Below, in pieces: positions 55,804 to 64,000 of a stretch of DNA of 64,000 nucleotides (position 1 is its first letter; each line of letters starts with the position of its first letter). A program made the translations under genes and the position numbers. The stretch is from Aequorivita echinoideorum (lineage in GTDB: Bacteria > Bacteroidota > Bacteroidia > Flavobacteriales > Flavobacteriaceae), in contig NZ_JAHCTB010000007.1 of the NCBI RefSeq assembly GCF_018476645.1, positions 1-64,000 of the forward strand. The letters run 5' to 3'. Below the pieces are notes generated by a model, which saw only the letters and a list, made by a program, of their open reading frames with translations, made no database searches and had not been told where the DNA came from.

Positions 55804-56685
55804 ATGGACTACACAGCAAAAATGCTTCGGGATGATGCCCTAAAGGGAAAAACAATCGTAGTAACCGGCGGCGGAAGCGGCCTTGGCAAGGCAATGACCA
55901 CCTACTTTTTGGAACTCGGCGCAAACGTGGTAATTACCTCCCGCAACATAGAAAAACTGAACAAGGTAAAGGAAGAACTGGAAGCCCAAACGGGCGGCAA
56001 GGTATTACCAGTGCAGTGCGACGTCCGCAATTATGATGAAGTGGAAGCTATGGTGAAAGCCTCGGTAAAAGAATTCGGGAAAGTAGATATACTGCTCAAC
56101 AACGCCGCGGGCAATTTCATCTCACCCACGGAAAGACTATCGGCAAACGCGTTCGACACCATCATAGACATCGTGTTGAAGGGGACCAAAAACTGCACCC
56201 TCGCCTTCGGCAAACATTGGATAGACCAAAAGGAAAACAACAAAACTGTACTTAATATAGTAACCACCTACGCGTGGACGGGCTCTGCCTACGTGGTGCC
56301 AAGTGCCACGGCAAAGGCGGGCGTGCTTGCCCTTACCCGCTCCCTTGCGGTGGAATGGGCCAAGTATGGCATCCGCTTCAACGCCATTGCTCCGGGACCG
56401 TTCCCTACTAAAGGTGCGTGGGACAGGCTACTGCCCGGCGATTTAAAGGATAAATTTGACCTCGCCAAAAAAGTTCCTTTAAAGCGGGTGGGCGAGCACC
56501 AAGAGTTGGCCAATCTGGCGGCCTATCTCGTTTCAGACTTTTCTGCCTACCTAAATGGCGAAGTAATAACCATAGACGGCGGCGAGTGGCTAAAGGGTGC
56601 TGGCCAGTTCAATCTATTGGAGGCAATCCCAGAGCAGATGTGGGATCAACTGGAGGCTGTGATACGGAATAAAAAGAAATCCTGA
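55804..56685 (+). CDS. SDR oxidoreductase, 2,4-dienoyl-CoA reductase-like
   Basis: A 293-residue short-chain dehydrogenase. It has the NAD(P) loop VTGGGSGLGKA (about 20-30), SRN at the end of beta-2, and LLNNAAGNFISPTERL (about 97-112). The place of the usual YxxxK reads SATAK (AYVVPSATAKAG), with Ser instead of Tyr. This matches the 2,4-dienoyl-CoA reductase subfamily, so a role in unsaturated fatty-acid beta-oxidation with NADPH is likely. The end has GEVITIDGGEWLKGAG. ATG start. It stands alone between heptamer arrays; GC content is high compared with the flanks. Confidence 0.88.
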   Translation: MDYTAKMLRDDALKGKTIVVTGGGSGLGKAMTTYFLELGANVVITSRNIEKLNKVKEELEAQTGGKVLPVQCDVRNYDEVEAMVKASVKEFGKVDILLNNAAGNFISPTERLSANAFDTIIDIVLKGTKNCTLAFGKHWIDQKENNKTVLNIVTTYAWTGSAYVVPSATAKAGVLALTRSLAVEWAKYGIRFNAIAPGPFPTKGAWDRLLPGDLKDKFDLAKKVPLKRVGEHQELANLAAYLVSDFSAYLNGEVITIDGGEWLKGAGQFNLLEAIPEQMWDQLEAVIRNKKKS

Positions 56686-56707
56686 AGGTTATATTCAAAT
56701 TTTAAAT

Positions 56708-56756
56708 TTCAGAGTTCAGAGTTCAGAGTTCAGAGTTCAGAGTTCAGAGTTCAGAG
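56708..56756. repeat. Tandem heptamer array, TTCAGAG x 7
   Basis: Seven exact 7-bp units starting 23 bp after the SDR stop codon. Confidence 0.97.
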
Positions 56757-56775
56757 TTATGGGTTTTCAATTTAA

Positions 56776-56817
56776 CAACTCACAACTCACAACTCATAAC
56801 TCATAACTCATAACTTC
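56776..56817. repeat. Tandem heptamer array, CAACTCA/TAACTCA x 6
   Basis: Three CAACTCA, two TAACTCA and one TAACTTC, all 7 bp, in the region upstream of parA. With 56708-56756 it fills most of the SDR-parA gap. Confidence 0.93.
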
Positions 56818-56901
56818 CCTTGTTTAATTCCTGTTAACAAAAATCATTTTCTATCCACATAATTAATTGTACTTTTAAGCCCTAAAATTTCGCATATATT
56901 A

Positions 56902-57672
56902 ATGGGTAAAATTATTGCAATTGCAAACCAAAAAGGCGGTGTGGGGAAGACCACAACCTCTGTAAATCTGGCCGCCTCGCTCGGCGTTCTTGAAAAAAAG
57001 GTTTTGCTTATAGATGCAGACCCACAGGCAAATGCCACCTCTGGATTGGGTATAGATGTAGAAACCGTTGAGGTGGGCACCTATCAATTATTGGAGCATA
57101 GCACTACCGCAAAGGATGCCATTGTTCCCACCAATTCCCCCAACCTTAGCCTCATTCCCTCACACATAGATCTTGTGGCTATCGAGATTGAGCTTGTTGA
57201 TCAGGAAAACCGGGAATACATGCTCAAAAAAGCGATTGTTGATTTAAAAAAAGAATACGATTATATTCTTATAGATTGTGCGCCCTCATTGGGCTTGCTT
57301 ACGCTGAATGCCCTTACTGCGGCAGATTCGGTAATTATTCCCATTCAGTGTGAATACTTTGCTTTGGAAGGTCTCGGAAAGCTATTGAATACCATTAAAA
57401 GTGTGCAGAAAATACATAATGAAAATCTTGATATTGAAGGTTTGTTGCTTACTATGTACGATCAGCGCCTGCGCCTTTCAAACCAAGTGGTGGATGAGGT
57501 GAAAAAGCATTTCAATGAAATGGTTTTTGAAACAATCATACAGCGTAATGTACGTTTAAGTGAAGCACCCAGCTACGGCGAAAGCATCATTAGTTACGAT
57601 GCCGCAAGCAAAGGAGCAGATAACTATTTGAGTCTGGCGCACGAATTAATTCAGAAAAACGAAAAAGAATAA
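56902..57672 (+). CDS. parA: Chromosome partitioning ATPase ParA/Soj
   Basis: ParA is a deviant Walker ATPase that moves ParB-bound origin DNA. The N-terminal motif NQKGGVGKTTTSVNLAASL (about 9-27) holds the signature Lys and the P-loop; Walker A' DADPQANATSG (about 39-49) and IDCAPSLGLLTLNAL (about 118-132) follow. 256 residues, the Soj-like chromosomal size without an HTH extension. ATG start. A TTTT-N19-TACTTTTA element upstream resembles a promoter. parB follows without any gap. Confidence 0.96.
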   Translation: MGKIIAIANQKGGVGKTTTSVNLAASLGVLEKKVLLIDADPQANATSGLGIDVETVEVGTYQLLEHSTTAKDAIVPTNSPNLSLIPSHIDLVAIEIELVDQENREYMLKKAIVDLKKEYDYILIDCAPSLGLLTLNALTAADSVIIPIQCEYFALEGLGKLLNTIKSVQKIHNENLDIEGLLLTMYDQRLRLSNQVVDEVKKHFNEMVFETIIQRNVRLSEAPSYGESIISYDAASKGADNYLSLAHELIQKNEKE

Positions 57673-58572
57673 ATGGCGAAAGCGACGAAAAAACAAGCAC
57701 TTGGCCGCGGACTTTCAGCTCTTTTGAAAGATCCTTCAAATGATATAAAATCGGTTGCAGACAAAAACGCCGATAAGGTAGTGGGCAGCATTGTGGAACT
57801 GGATCTGGGCAGTATTGAAGTCAACCCATTTCAGCCACGTACCAGCTTCAATGAAGAATCGCTTCGCGAATTGGCTTCATCCATAAAGGAATTGGGCGTA
57901 ATCCAGCCTATTACCGTTCGTAAATTGGATTTCAATAAATACCAACTGGTAAGTGGCGAACGCCGTTTCCGTGCCTCAAAGTTGGTTGGGCTGGATACCA
58001 TCCCGGCATACATTCGCATAGCGAATGACCAGGAATCGCTGGAAATGGCATTGGTCGAGAATATCCAGCGCCAGGATTTGGATCCCATCGAGATTGCACT
58101 TTCCTATCAGCGCTTGATTGAAGAAATAAGCGTTACGCAGGAAGAGTTGAGCGACAGAGTGGGCAAAAACCGCTCGACAATAGCCAATTATTTGCGTTTG
58201 CTGAAACTGGATCCCATTATCCAGACCGGAATGCGCGATGGATTTATAACTATGGGCCACGGCCGTGCGCTGATTAATGTTGAAGATCTTGGCGACCAGC
58301 TGGATATTTATGAAAAAATAGTAAGCCAAAACCTTTCCGTGCGTGACACCGAAGCGCTTGTGCGAACCTATAAAAATCCAGAACAAAAGTCCGCTCCGCA
58401 AAAGCCGAGTGCTCCGCCCTATGCCAAAAAGGCAAAAAAAGAATTGACCGATCTCCTTGAAACTTCCGTAGAGGTGAAGGTTACCAAATCCGGGAAGGGA
58501 CAATTGGTAGTTCCTTTTAAAAATGAAGCGGATTTCCAGCGTATTTTGAAGCTTATTAAAAGTGAGGAATAA
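57673..58572 (+). CDS. parB: Chromosome partitioning protein ParB/Spo0J
   Basis: ParB binds parS near the origin and spreads with CTP. It starts with the typical KKQALGRGLSALL (about 5-17). The ParB/Srx domain has NPFQPRTSFNEESLRELASSI (core about 52-72), GERRFRASKLVGL and ENIQRQDLDPIEIALSYQRLIEE (core about 128-150). An HTH region (SDRVGKNRSTIANYLRLLKL, about 158-177) and a C-terminal dimer domain complete it. 299 residues. The ATG follows the parA stop directly. No parS was found by eye in this window. Confidence 0.96.
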   Translation: MAKATKKQALGRGLSALLKDPSNDIKSVADKNADKVVGSIVELDLGSIEVNPFQPRTSFNEESLRELASSIKELGVIQPITVRKLDFNKYQLVSGERRFRASKLVGLDTIPAYIRIANDQESLEMALVENIQRQDLDPIEIALSYQRLIEEISVTQEELSDRVGKNRSTIANYLRLLKLDPIIQTGMRDGFITMGHGRALINVEDLGDQLDIYEKIVSQNLSVRDTEALVRTYKNPEQKSAPQKPSAPPYAKKAKKELTDLLETSVEVKVTKSGKGQLVVPFKNEADFQRILKLIKSEE

Positions 58573-59161
58573 CGTTCTATATATTTTCTTTCTTTTCTTC
58601 GTCACATCTTTGTGCGCGCAGGCTCAAGACACGCTTACCGTAGAAAAAAATGAAAAAATAATAGTAGTAAAAGATACTGTAGCATCCCGTTTTGAATACG
58701 ATCCATTAGCTCCGGCGCGCGCCGCTTTTTATTCGGCCGTGATTCCGGGTTTGGGGCAGGTTTATAACAAAAGATATTGGAAAATTCCAATCATTTATGC
58801 TGGGATGGCCGCCGGAATTTATTTCTACAAACAAAATGATGACGATTATAACCGCTTCAGAAATGCCTATAAAAGAAGGCTTGCAGGCTTCACTGATGAT
58901 GAATTTTATGGTGATGGCACTACGCCATTAATATCAAATGACAGATTGATCAACGCGCAACGTTCTTCCCAAAAAAATAAGGATTTAAGCCTTATCGTAA
59001 CCATAGCCTTCTATCTTTTGAATGTTGTGGATGCCAATGTTGATGCGCATTTGCGGCAATATGAAGTAAGTGAGGATCTTTCGCTTCAACCCAATTTTGA
59101 TTACAATCAATTCAATGCGCAAACGCAGTATGGAATGTCGTTAACCTATCGTTTTAATTAG
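58562..59161 (+). CDS. DUF5683 membrane-associated protein
   Basis: A 199-residue exported protein. The signal peptide is RNNVLYIFFLFFVTSLCAQA. DUF5683 follows, with PARAAFYSAVIPGLGQVYNKRYWKIPIIYAGMAAGIYFY (core about 50-88), which includes a hydrophobic helix, and a second hydrophobic stretch near 141-155. It begins with GTG inside the end of parB (11-bp overlap). The parA-parB-DUF5683-dapB-lepB order is a conserved flavobacterial block in my knowledge. The function is unknown. Confidence 0.85.
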   Translation: MRNNVLYIFFLFFVTSLCAQAQDTLTVEKNEKIIVVKDTVASRFEYDPLAPARAAFYSAVIPGLGQVYNKRYWKIPIIYAGMAAGIYFYKQNDDDYNRFRNAYKRRLAGFTDDEFYGDGTTPLISNDRLINAQRSSQKNKDLSLIVTIAFYLLNVVDANVDAHLRQYEVSEDLSLQPNFDYNQFNAQTQYGMSLTYRFN

Positions 59162-59168
59162 AAAGACA

Positions 59169-59873
59169 ATGAAGATAGCACTGCTCGGTTATGGAAAAAT
59201 GGGAAAGACGATTGAAAAATTGGCTTTGGAAAAGGGGCATACTATTGTGTATAAAAGTACAAGCAATTCTGAAGAAGGAGAATTCCAAGAAGCTGAAGCC
59301 GTGATTGAATTTTCGTCTCCCGAAGCCGCCGTGGATAATATTTCAAAAGCATTGAATGCCGGCATTCCCGTAATTTGCGGTACAACCGGTTGGTTGGAAA
59401 AGTATGACGAAATGGTAAACTTATGCGAAAAACGTAACGGAAGCTTTATCTCTGCGTCCAATTTCAGTGTTGGGGTAAATCTCTTTTTCAATATTAATGA
59501 ATACGTTGCAAAATTGATGGAAACGTGGAAAGATTATACTGTTTCCGTTGAGGAAATCCATCATTTACAGAAAAAGGATGCCCCAAGTGGAACGGCAATC
59601 ACCCTTGCGGAAGATATTCTGAAACATAGCGAGAAAGAGCGGTGGAAACTGGACGCTTCAGATAAGAAGTTTCTAAACATCACCGCAAAACGCGAAGAAG
59701 ATGTAAAGGGAACGCACATTGTGAGTTATGATTCTGCCATTGATAGCATTTCAATTAAGCACGAGGCGCACAGCCGTGAAGGTTTTGCTTTGGGCGCAAT
59801 TTTAGCGGCGCAATGGCTTCAAAATAAAAAGGGAGTTTTCACGATGAAGGATGTTTTGGGCATTAAAAACTAA
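59169..59873 (+). CDS. dapB: 4-hydroxy-tetrahydrodipicolinate reductase
   Basis: DapB reduces hydroxy-tetrahydrodipicolinate with NAD(P)H in the lysine/meso-diaminopimelate pathway. The N-terminal Rossmann motif is LLGYGKMGKTIE (about 4-15); GTTGW (about 75-79) and the SASNFSVGVNLFF segment (about 95-107) follow. The catalytic region VEEIHHLQKKDAPSGTA (core about 127-143) contains His and Lys. 234 residues, short as is usual for Bacteroidota. ATG start, 7 bp after the DUF5683 gene. It feeds both peptidoglycan and lysine. Confidence 0.96.
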   Translation: MKIALLGYGKMGKTIEKLALEKGHTIVYKSTSNSEEGEFQEAEAVIEFSSPEAAVDNISKALNAGIPVICGTTGWLEKYDEMVNLCEKRNGSFISASNFSVGVNLFFNINEYVAKLMETWKDYTVSVEEIHHLQKKDAPSGTAITLAEDILKHSEKERWKLDASDKKFLNITAKREEDVKGTHIVSYDSAIDSISIKHEAHSREGFALGAILAAQWLQNKKGVFTMKDVLGIKN

Positions 59874-59907
59874 TGTCGAAAAAAAAATAATTTTAAAGAA
59901 TTAAACG

Positions 59908-61461
59908 ATGAGTTGGACAGGTTGGTTTATATTTTTCTTGATAGTACAGGTTATCCATTTTGCGGGAACGTGGAAGTTGTATCAAATTGCAGGCAGAAAA
60001 GTTTGGGAAGCTGCAGTGCCAGTGTACAATGCCGTAGTGCTGATGAGAATAATCAACCGTCCGTGGTGGTGGACTGTGCTGCTTTTTATTCCAATCGTGA
60101 ACTTGATTATGTTTCCGGTAATCTGGGTAGAAACGTTGCGCAGTTTTGGACGAAATTCCACTACGGATACACTTTTGGTTATTATAACTCTCGGGTTTTA
60201 TATCTATTACGTCAATTACACGCAAAAGGTTTCACATCTCCCTGAAAGAAGCCTAAAACCGAGAACATCAGCCGGAGAGTGGGTGAGTTCCATTCTGTTT
60301 GCCGTGGTGGCCGCAACCATTGTGCACGGATATGTGATGCAGCCGTTCACTATTCCAACTTCTTCTTTGGAAAAAACACTTTTAATTGGTGATTTTCTTT
60401 TTGTAAGTAAATTTCATTATGGGGCAAGACCTCCTATGACACCTGTTGCATTCCCTATGGTACACGACACCATTCCGGTAATCAATAAAAAATCTTACCT
60501 CACAAAGCCGCAGATTCCCTATTTTAGATTTCCCGGGTTTCAGGATATAGAGCGGAATGACATCGTAGTTTTTAATTGGCCCGTAGATACGGTGAATGCC
60601 TTCCAGCAATATGGAGATGGAAAATATTACTATAAACCCATAGATAAAAAATCGAATTACGTAAAACGCTGCGTAGGCCTTCCCGGAGATTCTTTGGAGG
60701 TACGCGATGGCTATGTTTTTATAAACGGAAAACAAAATCAATTGCCAGATAGGGCTAAGATTCAGTTTTCTTATGAAATAAAAACCAACGGTCCGTTAAA
60801 TCCTGAACTGTTACAAAACCGCTACAATATTACAGACCGTTATGGTTATGAATCGAATACATATAGGTTTGCGGCCATTTCAGATGAATCATTGGCACTT
60901 CTGAAAAACAATCCAAACGTGGTTGAAATAAGTAAATTACATTCCACTAAAGGACAATGGGACACTGGCATTTTCCCAAATAATATGAATTATCCTTGGA
61001 ATAACGACTTCTTCGGCCCATTGTATATTCCAAAAAAAGGCGCCGCTGTTGAAATTACACAGCAAACCATTCCGCTTTACAAACGTGTAATTGAAGTATA
61101 TGAAGGAAGCGAACTGGGTATCGATAACAAAATCACACAATCTGGAACACAAGTTCTTTTGAACGGGCAGCCAATTACGGAATATACCTTTAAGCAGAAT
61201 TATTACTGGATGATGGGGGATAACCGCAACAACAGTGAGGATGCTCGTACTTGGGGATTTGTTCCCTTCAATCATGTGGTTGGAAAACCAGTTTTCATCT
61301 GGGCGAGTTGGGATAACCTAACGGGAAGCGTACGCTGGGATCGGGTCTTCACAACTGTGGGCGGAAGCGGGCAGCCGGTGTCTTACCTGCTCTATTTTAT
61401 AATTCTGGTTATAGCCTATTTGGTTTTTGATTTTATAAGAAAGCGAAGAAAGACTACCTAA
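59908..61461 (+). CDS. lepB: Signal peptidase I with N-terminal DUF5684-like domain
   Basis: Cleaves signal peptides of exported proteins at the inner membrane. Residues about 1-120 are an extra membrane domain (several helices, with the AAVPVYNAVVLMRIINRPWWW segment) resembling DUF5684. The S26 peptidase domain begins near 130 with a TM helix and the catalytic Ser in PFTIPTSSLEKTL (about 149-161). The catalytic Lys is in NYVKRCVGLPGDSLEVRDG (core about 250-262), and MMGDNRNNSEDARTWGFVP lies near 433-451. A final TM helix (about 490-508) ends in RKRRK. 517 residues, long but usual for this phylum. ATG start. A hairpin follows the stop. Confidence 0.95.
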   Translation: MSWTGWFIFFLIVQVIHFAGTWKLYQIAGRKVWEAAVPVYNAVVLMRIINRPWWWTVLLFIPIVNLIMFPVIWVETLRSFGRNSTTDTLLVIITLGFYIYYVNYTQKVSHLPERSLKPRTSAGEWVSSILFAVVAATIVHGYVMQPFTIPTSSLEKTLLIGDFLFVSKFHYGARPPMTPVAFPMVHDTIPVINKKSYLTKPQIPYFRFPGFQDIERNDIVVFNWPVDTVNAFQQYGDGKYYYKPIDKKSNYVKRCVGLPGDSLEVRDGYVFINGKQNQLPDRAKIQFSYEIKTNGPLNPELLQNRYNITDRYGYESNTYRFAAISDESLALLKNNPNVVEISKLHSTKGQWDTGIFPNNMNYPWNNDFFGPLYIPKKGAAVEITQQTIPLYKRVIEVYEGSELGIDNKITQSGTQVLLNGQPITEYTFKQNYYWMMGDNRNNSEDARTWGFVPFNHVVGKPVFIWASWDNLTGSVRWDRVFTTVGGSGQPVSYLLYFIILVIAYLVFDFIRKRRKTT

Positions 61462-61484
61462 ACCCTATACCATATAATTAAAAC

Positions 61485-61515
61485 GAAGCCCCATTACCAA
61501 AAGTAGTGGGGCTTC
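61485..61515 (+). terminator. Hairpin after lepB, probable terminator
   Basis: A 13-bp stem (GAAGCCCCATTAC/GTAGTGGGGCTTC with one G-T mismatch pair) 24 bp after the lepB stop. The T-run is missing on the plus strand, so termination efficiency is uncertain. Confidence 0.55.
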
Positions 61516-61893
61516 AACATTAAACTAATTCAGGTCTCTTCACCGCAATTAAGTGTGAGTCTCTGACCTACTTTTATCTACGATATTCAGGGGAATTTGG
61601 ATTTTGCTTAGATGAAGTTTTCTAATCTAAAATCTAAAATACTTCAAATTACCTTAGTGAATCCGCATTTTTCGGTAATATTACTCAACACTTTGTCTGA
61701 AATTCAAAAGATTAAAGAAACCGAACTTAAAATTTTTGTACCTTTTCACTCTCCTCAAAATAGTTCTATTGTATTTAGGTAATTGATTTATAATCAAAAC
61801 CTTCAGATTGCATTTGAAGAACATTTTATCATTTGCAATTTCAGTTTCAATTTAACACTAACAACCCATTGAATTCTCAAAACCAACCCAATC
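61516..61893. other. Intergenic stretch, nothing convincing
   Basis: About 380 bp of AT-rich DNA. It holds one 56-codon plus-strand frame (61612-61782) that I do not accept as a gene, and no tRNA, repeat or clear promoter. It should contain the promoter of the hydrolase gene that follows. Confidence 0.5.
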
Positions 61894-64000
61894 ATGGAAC
61901 CAATTCAAAAACTTGTGGTTTATGGCCATAAAGAAACTACTCTAGATGACGTAATCGTTTACAATCTACAATCGGTAAACAGGGATATTTCAAACCAGCA
62001 TACCATTTCACTTCAACAAGGAGATAAACTTCAATTGGTCTTGGAAGACGGCACCACGTGGATGTGCGATGCTTCAACGCTCCACGAAATTTATCCAGAA
62101 CTCGACCCGGCATTAAGACCGCCAGGAACCAGAGATATTTTACCCGAAGTATTTGTGCTTCCCTCTAGCGTTGAAGCTCCAGCAACCGAAAGAGGAATTA
62201 TTGGGAAGATTGCACTAAAACTGTTGAAGATTTTTACAAAGAAAGCGGTGGGAGGCGGGATTATGGCGCTTGCGGAAAAATTGGAAAATGAACATTTAAA
62301 ATTTAAGATTTCTGAAGATGTATTGGCTCCCGATTATCTTGAAAACGGTGCAGCTCTTTATACTGTGGACAAGAATTTTAATTTTGGGAAATTTGATGGA
62401 AAATCTTCAAACAAGCCTTTTTTTCTTTTTATTCACGGCACAAATTCAGATACGTTTGGCGCTTTCCAGGAATTGAGCAAGGGAAAGGCAACTTGGGATA
62501 GTTTGCACCAGATATATGGCAGTAATGTAATCGCTTTTCAGCATAGAACCCTTTCCGAAAGTCCGCTTAAAAATGCCGTTAAACTGGCGAAGTTGTTGCC
62601 GGACAATGCTACGCTTCACTTACTTACCCATTCGCGCGGTGGCATTGTGGGTGATATTCTGAACAAATATAGCAGTACGAATGATGAAAATTCTTTGGGT
62701 TTTAATAGCGAACATATTTCATTGCTTGAAAAGGAAGGCGGCAGAGAGGATGATATTGCAAATATTGAAGCGCTCAATACCATTTTCCGTGATAAAAAAT
62801 TAACTATTGCAAAATTTATTAGGGTAGGCTGTCCTGCGGCAGGAACTAAGTTGGCCTCCAAAAGGCTGGACCACATCCTGAATGTTTTCAATAATTTGCT
62901 CGGTCTGGTGGGCGGTATTTTTGGGGATATATTAATGGAGCTATTGAAGGCGGCAGTAGAGAGCAAAGATGATGTAAAAATCCTGCCCGGTCTGGAAGCC
63001 CAACGTCCGGAATCGCCTTTCATAAAAATTCTTAACAACCCCAAACTGGAAACCGCAATTGACGGCAAACCACTTGCAGTTATTTCCGGAAATGGAAGGG
63101 TAAGTTTCTCTGGGCATGGTTTGATTGTGATTTTAGGCAAACTATTTTATTGGCAACGCAATGACCTGGTGGTAAATACGGATTCAATGTACCTTGGCGT
63201 ACGGCGTAAAAATAATATCCAATATTTTTTCGATCAGGGTGCCGATGTAAATCACGTGAAATATTTTTCAAATGAAAAAACCCGTGAAGCAATAAGGCTA
63301 GTGTTACAAACGAGGGAAGGCGAACTTGTTCCCGGCTTCAAAAGCATTCCGCAACATCAAATTCCCGGTAGCGATAGAGCGCTTATTGAGTCCGGCGAAT
63401 TATATCCAGACCCAAAAATGCCCACTGGAAATAGATCCATCGTAATTCTGCTTCCTGGAATTATGGGTTCTAATTTATCCCAAAAAGATAAGGAGATTTG
63501 GTTGCACTACGGAAGAATTTTAACAGGCGGATTAAAAAATCTGGATTATTCAAGTCTGAATAAAATTGTGGCAGAATCCGTAGTGAAAACTTCCTATGGA
63601 AAGCTTTATAAGTGGCTTTCTTCCAAATATGATGTCATAGTATATCCCTTCGACTGGCGAAAACCGTTACCGGAATGTGCCAATGAATTTCGTTCAAAAA
63701 TTCAGGGTTTATTGAAATTGGGGCAACCTATAAAAATTATCGGCCATTCCATGGGCGGGGTTTTAGTTCGTGATTTCATTGTGAATCACGATGATGTTTG
63801 GCAGGAGCTGAAGGCTACCAAAGGATTTAAAATCATCTTTTTAGGATCACCGCTCGGGGGTTCATTCCGTATTCCTTCCGTACTTTTTGGGGAAGATGCC
63901 ATTATCAAAAAATTGAGCAGCTTGGATTTGGTACACACGAAGCAGACATTGCTGAAAATGTTTTCCAAATTTCCCGGAATTCTCGCCCTTCTTCCATTGA
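61894..64000 (+). CDS. Large protein with two alpha/beta-hydrolase domains (3' end outside window)
   Basis: An open frame of at least 702 codons cut by the window edge. There is no signal peptide. After a small beta-rich start (about 1-70) and a linker, domain 1 shows the oxyanion segment FIHGTNSDTFGAF (from about 179) and the nucleophile elbow THSRGG (Ser247). Domain 2 has LLPGIMGSNL (about 519-528), like the LCAT/lipase family, and the elbow GHSMGG (Ser619). It is probably an esterase or phospholipase with two active units; the substrate is unknown. ATG 61894 is chosen. The C-terminus could carry a further domain outside the window. Confidence 0.75.
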   Translation, partial: MEPIQKLVVYGHKETTLDDVIVYNLQSVNRDISNQHTISLQQGDKLQLVLEDGTTWMCDASTLHEIYPELDPALRPPGTRDILPEVFVLPSSVEAPATERGIIGKIALKLLKIFTKKAVGGGIMALAEKLENEHLKFKISEDVLAPDYLENGAALYTVDKNFNFGKFDGKSSNKPFFLFIHGTNSDTFGAFQELSKGKATWDSLHQIYGSNVIAFQHRTLSESPLKNAVKLAKLLPDNATLHLLTHSRGGIVGDILNKYSSTNDENSLGFNSEHISLLEKEGGREDDIANIEALNTIFRDKKLTIAKFIRVGCPAAGTKLASKRLDHILNVFNNLLGLVGGIFGDILMELLKAAVESKDDVKILPGLEAQRPESPFIKILNNPKLETAIDGKPLAVISGNGRVSFSGHGLIVILGKLFYWQRNDLVVNTDSMYLGVRRKNNIQYFFDQGADVNHVKYFSNEKTREAIRLVLQTREGELVPGFKSIPQHQIPGSDRALIESGELYPDPKMPTGNRSIVILLPGIMGSNLSQKDKEIWLHYGRILTGGLKNLDYSSLNKIVAESVVKTSYGKLYKWLSSKYDVIVYPFDWRKPLPECANEFRSKIQGLLKLGQPIKIIGHSMGGVLVRDFIVNHDDVWQELKATKGFKIIFLGSPLGGSFRIPSVLFGEDAIIKKLSSLDLVHTKQTLLKMFSKFPGILALLPL

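Noticed and set aside
56686-59000. parS site near parA-parB
   Set aside because: I looked for a 14-16-bp palindrome of the TGTTnCACGTGnAACA type around parAB and saw none. A computed search of the whole genome would be needed.
61612-61782. 56-codon plus-strand frame after lepB
   Set aside because: No promoter, no recognisable motif, ordinary AT-rich composition, and no terminator after it; likely chance.

Overview
The window looks like a chromosomal segment of a marine or aquatic member of the Flavobacteriaceae (Bacteroidota). Supporting signs are the AT-rich DNA, a TonB-dependent receptor paired with a DUF4249 lipoprotein, monomeric isocitrate dehydrogenase, a fused E1 alpha/beta 2-oxoacid dehydrogenase, a parA-parB-DUF5683-dapB-lepB block, weak Shine-Dalgarno sequences, and promoters of the Bacteroidota type (-33 TTTG, about 19 bp, -7 TAnnTTTG). 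No species can be named from the sequence alone. The start holds a 5S rRNA gene, the tail of an rRNA operon. The last gene is cut by the right edge.

Layout. Positions 1-300: 23S-5S spacer, 5S rRNA, terminator. 326-25,721, almost all minus strand: murQ and a nutrient-uptake pair, icd, a structured RNA candidate, rplS-trmD, an AsmA-like protein, asnB, a fused E1 dehydrogenase, a degenerate M1-peptidase/beta-barrel protein, a LOG protein, uvrA, gamma-glutamyltransferase and an ACP phosphodiesterase. 25,794-34,441, mixed strands: glmM, a lipid A-type acyltransferase, a rhomboid protease, a SIMPL protein, a TlpA-like thioredoxin, a large GAF-like protein, and an HD hydrolase fused to a Pycsar-effector-like membrane domain. 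34,495-41,885: two tandem lipoproteins of about 1,230 residues (phosphoesterase, kinase-like segment, outer-membrane barrel). 41,940-51,665: dps, then plus-strand cysQ-cysC-cysD-cysN, udk, a DivIC/FtsB-like gene and the two methylmalonyl-CoA mutase subunits with two small envelope genes between them.

51,666-56,900 is the accessory part. It has an AT-rich type II restriction-modification pair with a BglII-type catalytic signature, an RDD protein, a duplicated-domain protein of unknown function (54,389-55,120), and an unusual concentration of repeats: four REP-like copies, four exactly 22-bp-spaced repeats flanked by inverted copies, at least 17 copies of a 21-bp repeat, and heptanucleotide tandem arrays. 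From 56,902 the conserved core resumes with parA, parB, a DUF5683 protein, dapB and lepB, followed by a large two-domain alpha/beta hydrolase that runs off the window.

The observations most worth a second look are: (1) the tandem phosphoesterase-barrel proteins, in which the first copy has lost nearly all metal ligands while keeping a DWDRH motif, and the second keeps the ligands but has DWDRE; (2) the repeat-rich neighbourhood of the 243-residue protein; (3) the HD-PycTM fusion with no cyclase nearby; (4) the multi-hairpin RNA candidate upstream of icd. All functional statements rest on motif recognition by eye. No database search was run.
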